NCBI RefSeq assembly: GCF_021462225.1
Contig: NC_061812.1
Location: forward strand, 46,481,363 to 46,545,362
DNA from: Girardinichthys multiradiatus
Lineage: Eukaryota > Chordata > Actinopteri > Cyprinodontiformes > Goodeidae
Reading direction: 5' to 3'
Length of the DNA stretch: 64,000 nt
The position numbers were made by a program, and so were the translations under genes. Below are positions 55,301 through 64,000 of the stretch, piece by piece; position 1 is the first letter of the stretch, and each line of letters begins with the position of its first letter. The notes beneath the pieces were generated by a model that did no database searches, had not been told where the DNA came from, and worked only from the letters and a program-made list of their open reading frames with translations.

Positions 55301-57426
55301 GTGTGAATATGATGGCGTGGCGAATTCTGATGTCACGCCACGGCTATACGTTTGCCTCTAAATTGCACATGCATGGTCCGATTCACTCCAAAATGAATAT
55401 GCTTGATCTTTGTCAGCCCCCAAACAGCTCTATTGGATTACATTTAAATTTGGATCAACAGCGCCCCCTAGGACACTTCAAGGACTATATCTCCCTCATA
55501 CATCATCGGATCCACTTGAAATGTAGTATACATGATCATGACTTAATGATGGACATGTTGACACAGTCAATTGATGATGTCGTTTTAGCCCCACCCACAA
55601 ACAAACAAGTGAGTGCAGCTTCCATCTGGAAGGTCCGATTTACTCCAAATTTTGAATGCTTTTTGCCACTGAAACTCTGCATGACCGAAGATCATATGAC
55701 ATGTTGCTCAAAGTGCCACCTACTGGCGACGTGCTGAAGTGACGCGGTGTCATCGTATGTGGCGTGTATGAGGTGATGCCAGGCTCCTGCGGTCGCTCAA
55801 CAGCCCGAGTTGCACTGAGGGGTGCGAGGGCCTTCAAAGCTGCTTGCAGGTTTCTAGTTATTATTATTCTGGCGAAAAATGAATCGCCTTTTTCGCGGCT
55901 TTAACATATTCAAAAAGTCAGCAAATTTGGCGGAGCTATCAGTTGTGTGTGAAATTTACGTATTCTAAGGGTTTCACGAAAGTCGCAATAAAAATGGCTC
56001 AACAGCGCCCCCCTGAAATTTTCAAAAACCCATCCGCATTGACTTTACTTTATCGTACAGTTATGAAATTTGGTACACTTGTAGAACTCTCCGAGAACTA
56101 CACAAAACTCTCTTGCACCCACATCCTACAAGAAACAGGAAGTCGGCCATCTTGGATTGAAGTTTCAATTTTGACCCCATTTTTGCCGTTTATAGCCTCT
56201 GTATTTGATCGAACTCCTCCGACAAATTTTGATTGATCGCCTTGAAATTTGGTCAGTTTGTCCAGAAGGGATGTGGGATCTAAAGTTATCAAAATTGTGA
56301 GTTTTTGAGCATGATGAGGGGGCAGAGCCTGGCCTCAAAGTTTGACGACTTGCCAAAAAAATTGAAATTGTTATAGCTCTTACAAGCAAAGTTGCAGACA
56401 CACAAAACATTCTGGTATTGATCCACATCTGGCCCTGAACAATATTCAATGGTCACATCGTGCCATCATCTAAGCCCCGCCCCCTGAGAACAGGAAGTGT
56501 CATGTTTTACTGTGAAAGGTCCACATTTCACCCCCGTCACCTAATCAACACGAAACTGACCTCAGTGACAGATAACAAGATGGTCTAAGTTGGTTTGGAA
56601 CACAGACACTTTAGGCGGGAGGGTGTGGCCGTGGCAGCGTGGCGAGGAGACATCACGCCATGGCCTTATGTTTGCCTCTGATTTCCACATTTCTTAGCCG
56701 ATAGCCACAAAACTCAATATGATTGATACTGGTCCAGCCCCCTAAAGATTTCCAGTGAAAAAATTGGTGGGCGTGGCCTAATTGCTCCACAGCGCCCTCT
56801 AGGACCACTTAAACAACCAGCCCCAAGGCATGCTGTGTCCGAGGTGAATGAAATTCAGTACACTTATGTAACTTCTCGGGACCTACAAAAAAAGTCTCTT
56901 GGACCCATTGTCCAAACCCCACAGGAAGTCGGCCATTTTGGATCAAAGCCGCCATTTTCTCTCGTTTACACACGTCCAATCTGAGCAAATTCCTCCTACA
57001 GCTTTTGACTTACAGACTTCGAAATCAATGAGTATAGTCTTAAGGGATTGGGCATTAAAAGTTATCAAAAGCTTTTTGCTACATCAAGGTATGTGGGCGT
57101 GGCTAAGCCTCAAATTCTGACTTCTTGCCATGAAAAACGAAAGTGTTATAGTTTCTACAAGGAAACTCACAGGGACATGAAACCTTCTGGGATTGATCCA
57201 TATGATCACTGGAACAATATTCAATGGTCAACTGCTGACATCATTTAAGCCCCGCCCCCTGAGAACAGGAAGTGTAATGTTTCACTTAGTGTGGGCCATA
57301 TTTCATCTCCTTCACCTAATCAACATGAAACTGTCTCCAATGACAGATAACATGATGGTCTAAGTTTGTGTCTAGTACTGACTGGGGTGTGGCTATGACG
57401 GCGTGGCGAATTCTGATGTCACGCCA
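52358..57426 (+). repeat. six recurrent TGGCGTG/CACGCCA hairpins
   Basis: Inverted 7-mers with a 14-base loop (12 in one copy) occur at 52358-52385, 52875-52902, 54527-54554, 55313-55340, 56635-56660 and 57399-57426. The loop keeps GCGAA....GATGT in five of six. Left arms vary at one base (TGGCGCG, CAGCGTG, CGGCGTG) while the right arm CACGCCA is constant. Confidence 0.7.
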
Positions 57427-58590
57427 CGGCCATACGTTTGGCTCAAAATTACACATGCATGCTCTGATTTACTCCAAACTGAATATGCTTGATCTTTATC
57501 AGCCCCCAAACAGCTCTATTGGATTATATTTAAATTTGGATCAACGCCCCTAGGACACTTCAAGGGCTATATCTCCCTCATACATCATCGGATGCACTTG
57601 AAATGTAGTATACATGATCAAGAGTTAATGATGGACATGTTGACACAGTCAACTAATGACATCATTATAGCCCCGCCCACAAACAAACAAGTGAGTGCAG
57701 CTTCCACCTGGAAGGTCCAATTTACTCCAAATTTTAAATGCTTTTTGCCAAACCAGAACTCTGTATGACCGAAGATCCTTTGACATGACGCTCACAGCGC
57801 CACCTAGACGCAACATTTGGAATTGAACAGCGGCCTCGTTGGTGGTGTGCAGCCGGCGATGCCAGGCTTCCGCGGTCTCTTCACAGTCCGAGTTGCGCTG
57901 AGGGGCGAGGGCCTTCAACGCTGTTTGCAGCTTTAATTTGTTGTTATTTCTGCTTTTAACATTATGTTCTCTCTATTTTTTCTCTTCCTGGAAGCTACAT
58001 TTGACTGGGCTCTGTGTTTAGTCATGGCATGTTCCTGGAGGGGGCCATCGGCCAAGCTGCTGCTGCCAACAACTTAATGCTCACCTTCTACAGATGATAC
58101 CCTTGGCCCCGTCTCTCCTAGATGTAGCTAATGGCTGAGCTTCTACTGTGACTAACTGTATGTGCTCTCTTTCATACTCTAGACTTGAAAGCTGGCTCAA
58201 AGTTCACCTGCTCCATGCAATCTGCTGAGTTTCCTTAAAGAATTTTTTTAACCAATTTGAATAAATAACTGAATCTGACTGCACTGTTTGATAGTTAGGA
58301 TTATTTGAAATCTATAAACCTGACTTGAAATCTGTATGATTCGATTGAATTGATTTTGTGTTTAGTGCTGTGAGACGACATGTATTGTAAATTGGCACTA
58401 TATAAATAATACTTAAATTGAACTGAATTGAAATTGGTGATTCTCTCAGCAAACCTGATTGTTTGTTGCAGTCGGGACCTGTCTTGTTTTGTGGATGAGC
58501 TAAACCACACTGAGATGGATGAAGACAGGAAAGACTGAATTATTGCAGTGTAGAAGATGACCAGCAGCTATTGTGGAAGGTTTGGTTGTT

Positions 58591-58718
58591 TTGTGTTAGA
58601 TGTTTATTCCTATAGACACACCTATATGCAGAAAAAACGTGGTGTTGTCACACCAATTTTGTCAGCACTCGTTGATGTAAACCATAAGCTGAATGTGTCC
58701 TTTGTTTCTCCTGCTCAG
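58591..58718. other. junction between LINE fragment and DDE-like pseudogene
   Basis: The stretch ends in a pyrimidine tract and CAG, the acceptor of the first recognisable exon of the pseudogene. Earlier exons of that gene are not present. Confidence 0.4.
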
Positions 58719-61171
58719 AATGTGTAAAGAGACGTTGACCGACATCATCAGACACTTTGATAAAAACGGTGCAAGACCCCGCTTGAGGAAAAAGAGCCAG
58801 CGGCCACAGGATCCCCATTTTATCAGCAATGAGCAATTCCGCAGAGTTTTGGAGTTCATAAAGAACTACGCAGAGGATCACAGCATCATGCTGCCTGGTC
58901 GACATCTTGGCCACAGGGATTAGCATGTGAAACTACTGCCAACACGTCTCAAAGGCCTCAGTGTGGCGTCTCTATATGAAATCTGCTAAGGAGCTTGGTA
59001 TGTATAAAAAAATATTTCTATAGAACTTTGAAATATTTCTAATGACCAGTGATGTAAAACTTCATCACAAATGTATAACCCTGTGATATTTATCTTTCAG
59101 GTGTGCGTGCAGTTTGCAAATCAAGCTTCAAGGCGATTTGGACCCAGCTACTCCCACACATAAGAAGTTGTAGGCCCTGTACCAACCTCTGCTGGCAGTG
59201 CCAACAGAATAATGACCAGCTTATAAGTAGTGCAAACCTTCCAGAGGAGAGGAAGACTGCGGCAATCAAGAAGCAACAAGATCATCTTCAGCTTGTTCAA
59301 AAAGAGAGGGCCGTCTACAATGAGATGACTGCTGCCTGCAAAAAGACCTGCGACGACTATCAGTTGTCCATTGGCCCCTCCCCACCTTCAAGTAAGAAAA
59401 TCAGGATGCACTACAGCTTTGACTTTGCACAGCAGGTATTTGTCCCACATTTCACTTTTTTTTCTTATAAAGTATAAACATAAGACTGTTTTAACGATGC
59501 ACAGCTTTTGTTTAATCTAATCCCTATTTTTATTTTTGTCCTCTGTCTTCATCAGATGCACTTCCCCTCGAACCCACTGCAGCCTGGGCCAATGTACTTC
59601 CTGACACCACGGAAATGTGGACTTTTTGGTGTCTCTTGTGAAGGCCTGCAGAAACAGGTGAATTTCCTTATTGATGAAGGCATTTCATCAGGGAAGGGGA
59701 GCAATGAAGTCATTAGCTACATGCACCACTTCTTCACTCATTTTGGATTTGGAGAAACTGATGTGGATCTTCATTGTGACAATTGCACTGGGCAAAACAA
59801 AAATAATTTTATGTTGTGGTATGGCGCCTGGCGGGTCGCACAAAAGCTTCACTCCTGTGAAAATATAAATGCCTTATCATTAGTAGCTAAAGCTAAGATA
59901 TATTTGGGATTTGCTGCTTATAGATTGATTATTATTAGGAGTTTTTAGTTATGCTTTTGAGAGTTAGAAAAATCCTTAAACAATAGCTTCTAGTGTGGTC
60001 ACACAATGAGTATTTATTATTCAAGGTTAAAGCTTGCATGTGTTTTCTGTCTGTATCGTGAGAAGCTGGCAGTGTATTAGGAAGTGCATGTGTCAGTTTC
60101 ATCAATAGAAGATGCCTCAGAACTGACCTTCAGCAAAAGAATGTATGAGAAACTGTCTGCAGCAAAATAATGTGTGAGAAACTGATAAAGCGCTGCACAA
60201 CAAATGTGACCCTGGTATGTGTGTGTTCAATAAAAGAACGGTGCAGGGGAGAGAAGAGCAGAAGTGTTCCTGACTACACAGAGACAGCACCTCTCTTCCC
60301 CGGCCAGGTGAATCAGCTTCAACCTCTAGTCCGTGTTTTGCTTTCTTAGACATTTAAGTTTAGTTTTTTCTGGAGCAGAATTAAGATGCTTTGACCAAAT
60401 AAACGAACACGCAGGAGTTTAGAAGTTCAACTCCGACACTCCACACTAAATATCCACTTCCTGATTGCTGGCCACACCAAATTTGCCCTGGAAAGCGGCT
60501 TTGGGCTTATCAAACAAGCATACAAGAGGACCAGGGTCAGCACATTGGCAGATATCACCAAAGTAAGTCTATTCCATCTGATAGAAAATCGAAGAAGAAA
60601 GTCAGTCATATGCATGAAAACTAATATGCTTATTTCTATTATGGTCCTTCTGTGTACAGGTAGTGGAAAACAGCTTGCCAGAAAGTCGCCTCAACATCCC
60701 ACAGCTGGTCAGACTGGAAGATGGCAGGGTGTTAGTCAACACGTTTGACTGACAGGCACACTTGAGTTCCTACTTCCGAAAGCTCCCACAAATCAAGAGT
60801 TATCAGCACTTCAGGTATCGATTATGCAGACTTCCACAATCTGTATTTGTCAATAACAAAGAGACATGCAATATATTAATTGTCTTTTGTGTGCTTTTAT
60901 TAACAGCTTTGATGCCAAAAGACCTGGTGTGGTCCTAGCTAGGACTCAAAGCGACGCAGTGCCTGTTAGCTTTCAGCTCCTGTGTGAGCCGGGAGTTCTA
61001 ACCCATCTCGTCTGTGTTCCTGCCCTGCCTACATCTGGACTGGCCACGGACAGACAGACTTATCTTTAGTCAAAGATTAGGCTATTCTGTTCCGATGAAG
61101 CGAACGACATTACATGCCCAGCACCACAAAGCACAACACAGAATGGCACACAGAAGAGGATGATGGTGTAA
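58719..61171 (+). pseudogene. intron-containing DDE-like gene, broken
   Basis: Five exons with canonical sites can be traced: 58719-58997, 59101-59435, 59556-60562 (carrying an LTR), 60660-60814 and 60907-61171. They read ETLTDIIRHFDKNGARPRL, then NYAEDHSIMLPGR, SVWRLYMKSAKELG, NLCWQCQQNNDQL, SFDFAQQMHFPSNPLQPGP, TPRKCGLFGVSCEGL, DVDLHCDNCTGQNKNN, FLIAGHTKFALESGFGLIKQ and IRLFCSDEANDITCP. The HxDNCxGQNKN block is acid-rich like a DDE/RNase-H-fold catalytic motif, and the CxxC pair could bind zinc; both are inference. This protein type recurs in fish and cnidarian genomes as an uncharacterised, probably transposon-derived family. Lesions: TAG at 58921-58923, a 1-nt frameshift near 58945, the LTR, TGA at 60746-60748 and TAG at 61067-61069. 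The 5' exons are missing. Confidence 0.75.
59856..60438 (+). mobile_element. solo LTR in exon 3 of the DDE-like pseudogene
   Basis: A 583-bp insert starts TGTGAAAATATAAATGCC and ends CAACTCCGACA (TG...CA), flanked by CTCC at 59852-59855 and 60439-60442, a perfect 4-bp duplication. An AATAAAA signal lies at about 60229, followed by a GAGAGAAGAGCAG stretch, the R-region layout. Four-base duplications suit endogenous retroviruses or gypsy-like elements; the class is open. If one copy of CTCC is discounted, the host reading frame is continuous across the site. Confidence 0.85.
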
Positions 61172-61984
61172 CAATGTGACATTGGCGTTATGGCATTTTG
61201 TAATGTGTATAAAGTTGTACATAAAAATCACATTTGTGACATGATCAAAGTCAAGTTATTGCCCATTTCTCTTCCTGGGTCCATTAAAGTCAAGAGGTTT
61301 GCAGACATAAAATTTGATGGGTAAGATTAAATAGCTGTAGCACCAGCCTCTTCTAGATTAATACGTATTCAAAGGGTGTAAGCTATTAGCCCATAGCTCA
61401 ATTCATACCTGCACACATAAAATGAAGACTGATAAACAATATTTCTGCATGCTACAATAATCTTTGGACATTTCATATTACACATCCATATTACCCTGAT
61501 ATTTTGCTAATTGCTGTGAGATTGGATTTCAAACTTGGCCTGAGGCAGAACATTTAATAGTCTGGAACTTTAAGTGAGACTTATCTAAAAACAAGAGGAA
61601 ACCAAACCAATCACCAGGATGCAGACATTAAGTTGCAGTCATGATGCAATTTGCAGACATAAATAATATAAATAATAAATTGTAATGCAGTGCTGTAAAT
61701 TATCTTTACATAGAAAAATACAACAATGAGTTCAGTGACAGAAGTCTGTTGCAGTCAGTTGAAGCTTCTGTTTACAAACAGTTGGGGGAGGTGGGCTATT
61801 TGAAGTTATTCAAATTAGCAGCTTTTGTCACCGTCCTGCTTTCAGGCAGAGAAAACAATGAATCTTCAATTCTTTTTCGATTTCCACAAGTTTGACATCA
61901 TTGGAAAGCTTAGACTCCACTCTTTCAGGATCTGTAAATAACTCAAAACGACCCCAGGTAGACTTGTTCCTGATTTTGCCATGG
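61172..61984. other. unassigned sequence
   Basis: AT-rich interval between the DDE-like pseudogene and the last LINE; nothing recognised. Confidence 0.35.
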
Positions 61985-63750
61985 CCAGTCACATTTGTGT
62001 AGAGGGGGAAAATGAGTGGGGAGAAAACACACCACTGGGGGCTGGTGCTGATGGTTTTTGTGCAGGAGAAGATGCTCCCCAGCCCCAGTGGTCGAGGAGT
62101 TGCAGATTGAAGTGTAGCCACAAATTGACTGCATCATCCGCCGACTTGTTTGCCCAGTAAGCCAATTGCAAGGGGTCCAACAGGGGGCCTGTGATGTCCT
62201 TCACCAGTCGCTCAAAGGATTTCATGACCACAGAGGTCAGGGCAACAGGCCTATAGTCATTTAATTCTGTGATGATGGGTTTCTTGGGTACTGGGATAAT
62301 TATGGAGCGTTGAAGCAGGAGGAAACCTCACACAGCTGCAGTTACTTGTTGAAGATCTCAGTGAAGATCGGTGACGGTTGTTCAGCGTAGGCTCTCGGGC
62401 ATGATGGGGAGACATTATCAAGTCCTGAGCCCTTTCTTGTTTTCTGGCGCTTAAAGAGCCTATTTACATTTTTCTCGGAGATCCTTAGTGCAGGCAGGGG
62501 GTGGTTGCTGTATGGCAAGAATTTGTGTCTGAATGGGATGTGGAGGAGTTGGGTTGAGGTGTGAACTACTGCTTTTCATACCTGAAGTAGAAGCCATTCA
62601 GTTGATTTGCCAGGTGAGGATTCTGCTCAGGGGACTGTAGGCTGTCAAATTTTTCAACTGTTCTGAACAGCAAAAGTGTCTCTACCTGAAAAGTTTTTCT
62701 TTAGCTTCTATGGTTCAAATCAGTGTCTGAAGTTTTAAAAACAGTCCAATCTGTGCAGTCAAAGCAGGCCTGTAACATCTACTTTGACTAATCAGTCTAC
62801 TTCTTAACAGTCAGAACCACTGGTTTGGAGGCTTTTAATTTTTGCCTGTAGGTTGGGATGAGATGGATTAGAGGGTGCATGATATGCATCATTTAAAGTT
62901 GTGTAGCAGCAGTCCAGAGTGTTTCTATCCCTGGTGGGACACTTAATGTGCCATTTGTATTTGGGAATTTCATTGGAGAGGTTTACACTGTTAAAATCCC
63001 CATGAACAATGATGAGAGAGTGTGGATGTTTTTTCTCCATGTCTGTTATCAGCTCAGCAAGTTGTTTTCAGCATCTGATATGGAACCTTGAGGAGGTATG
63101 TAAGCACCGACCAATGCAAATGAGAAGAACTCCTTTGGTGAATAAAACAGTTTAGCGTTTATGAGAACTGACTCCAGGTCAGGACTACATGTCTTCTTCA
63201 ACACTTTGATATCTCTGGACCAGCCTTCGTTTTTATAAAAGCAGATTCCGCCTCCTCACCTTGTTATCCTGATAAGTCCCGCTCTTGACAGCTGAAAGCC
63301 CAAGTGTGCAGCCCAGGGTTTTCTCACTCAGCCAGGTTTCGGTAAAGCAGTGGGCGGCAGCTCCGCGGAGATTCAAGTTTTCACAGGAGGGAAGAAACAG
63401 TTCATCCATCTTGGTGACCAGGGAATGTACATTTGCCAGGTGGATTGAAGGCAAGGGTGCAAGTAGCCCCTGCTGTTGGAACTTCACAATCACACTGGCT
63501 CTCTTCTCTTTCTGCCGTCTCCAGCGGTATATCCCATAGAGAGCTGTCGCTCTGCTGGCCAGGATCTTGGTGAAGCTGGCGTCGATGAATAATGGTGAGA
63601 AAAGGCCAAGAAAGGACTGTCTGATGTTTAGAAGTTTATCTCTGCTGAAAGAGACCACAGAATGGTGGCAGAGAGCAGCACAAAACCAGTAGAACACCCA
63701 GAAAATAACAGAGCAAATCTCCCAGACTGCCATCAGTGGCGCCAGCTTGA
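61985..63750 (-). mobile_element. decayed CR1/Rex1-group LINE, 5' two-thirds
   Basis: Minus-strand blocks match the LINE at 23497-26696: VVSFSRDKLLNIRQSFLGLF and SIHLANVHSLVTKMDELFLP at the start (63230-63690), GDFNSVNLSNEIPKYKWHIK (endonuclease, ~62950-63000), then [20 protein letters not shown] and [20 protein letters not shown] (RT, 62100-62230). Stops and frame changes occur throughout. The copy stops near 61985 before the FADD motif, so its 3' end has been lost. Confidence 0.8.
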
Positions 63751-64000
63751 ATGATGACTAGGGCGATGACGACTGAGCCAGAGGTCCAGAAGAGGTGGAT
63801 AATGATGGTGCTTAGAATGTAGAAGCGGCTGTATGCGGTGGACTTCTGCGTCATGCTGAAGGGGTAGCTAGGGGCGCTTGGGAGGGAACTTGGGAACACA
63901 GAGCAGACTAGGAATGGGTTCCAGGGCTCTCAGGCAGAACACAGTGGACTCTGAGGCACTGAGGTGGCAAGGAGAAGGCTCTGAGGCAGTGAGGACCATG
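63751..64000 (-). other. possible ORF with membrane-like segment upstream of the LINE
   Basis: On the minus strand a frame (63636-63899) starts MFPSSLPSAPSYPFSMTQKS and contains YILSTIIIHLFWTSGSVVIA, a hydrophobic segment, running into the LINE 5' end. I do not recognise it. It may be LINE leader sequence, since it is contiguous with the LINE's first codons, or a chance frame. Confidence 0.2.

Larger units (their letters stand above)
51545..57932 (+). repeat. AGGCCC modular non-coding repeat array
   Basis: A 6.4-kb block with no reading frame of note begins AGGCCCGAGCAGGAAAACTG and ends in GAGGGCCTTCAACGC...CAGCTTTAATT. It is built from modules of several hundred bp that each contain, in order, ACAGGAAGTCGGCCATTTTG, ACTCCTCCTA, AGTTATCAAAA, GGGCGTGGCC boxes, TGCTGACATCAT, CCCGCCCCCTGAGAACAGG-like, ACAGATAACATGATGG-like, a hairpin and CAGCGCCCCCTAG. 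The first unit (51545-53690) is repeated at high identity in 53719-56115; later modules (56115-57932) are more diverged. The family is known to me as an abundant unnamed fish repeat; I cannot assign a class. Confidence 0.8.
48860..58436 (+). mobile_element. L2-like LINE copy C, split into 48860-49803 and 57933-58436
   Basis: The left piece starts just before the YADD region (a deletion here removes GAT from the motif context, CTGATGCTCAGC) and runs into the 3' UTR up to TTATGCATTGTTG. The right piece resumes TGTTGTTATTTCTGCTTTTA and continues to the L2 tail near 58436. In the uninterrupted copies the same two halves are contiguous (GCATTATTTGCTGTTATTTC at 30950-30970). The interval holds a 1.7-kb LTR and the 6.4-kb modular array. 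Confidence 0.85.
48497..58590 (-). mobile_element. CR1/Rex1-group LINE 3' part, split into 48497-48812 and 58437-58590
   Basis: The left piece matches the 3' part of the LINE at 23497-26696: AATCAGAATCAG tail, AAAAGTTTATGTGCAGGG, AAATCCTGGATGGGGG, ending CCCCTGATTA. The right piece continues exactly where it stopped: TGATTCTCTCAGC, GTCGGGACCTGTCTTG, CACTGAGATGGATGAAGACA. Everything between is later insertion, beginning with an L2 copy. TGATT occurs at both junctions. The LINE copy itself is strongly 5'-truncated near 58590. Confidence 0.8.

Noticed and set aside
51545..57932. CRISPR-like array
   Set aside because: Modules are hundreds of bases long and diverged, with no short direct repeats and unique spacers; the context is a vertebrate genome.

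Overview
The window looks like intronic DNA of a teleost fish. It carries five short spliced exons of one vertebrate gene, separated by large AT-rich introns packed with fish-type transposons (Rex3, Rex1, L2-like and CR1/Rex1-like LINEs, several Tc1 families, MITEs and solo LTRs). There is no bacterial gene organisation. The species cannot be fixed from sequence alone.

Host gene: five minus-strand exons (47331-47442, 47095-47231, 27615-27681, 15769-15877, 8994-9206) join in perfect phase. They encode the end of the C2 region and the whole PH domain of CAPS/CADPS, the calcium-dependent activator of dense-core vesicle exocytosis. The residues fit CADPS better than CADPS2. The rest of the gene must lie outside the window on both sides.

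Layout: 1-4475 holds two nested Tc1 elements and an L2 copy broken by an LTR fragment. 4476-11874 is mostly unassigned intron with one exon and a promoter-like tandem duplication at 10238-10712. 11875-14700 is a decayed Rex3. 16-23 kb contains solo LTRs, MITEs, Tc1 remnants and a tRNA-like SINE. 23497-26696 is a nearly complete minus-strand LINE with a target-site duplication. 29-36 kb holds L2, a degraded LTR retroelement and a Rex3 copy with a 12-bp duplication. 36-47 kb is a mosaic of nested DNA transposons, a Rex1 copy with two insertions, and a small promoter-plus-ORF candidate at 38160-39161. 48497-58590 is one LINE split by an L2, itself split by a 1.7-kb LTR and a 6.4-kb non-coding modular array (51545-57932). 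58719-61171 is a broken intron-containing DDE-like gene with an LTR inside its third exon. The window ends with another decayed LINE.

The most unusual material is the 51545-57932 array. It is non-coding and built from repeated modules, with a hairpin at its head and a second hairpin motif recurring six times, and it sits precisely inside a dated host repeat. The DDE-like pseudogene and the small antisense ORF are the next most interesting items. No functional mobile element is intact; every transposase or reverse transcriptase seen carries stops, frameshifts or truncations.
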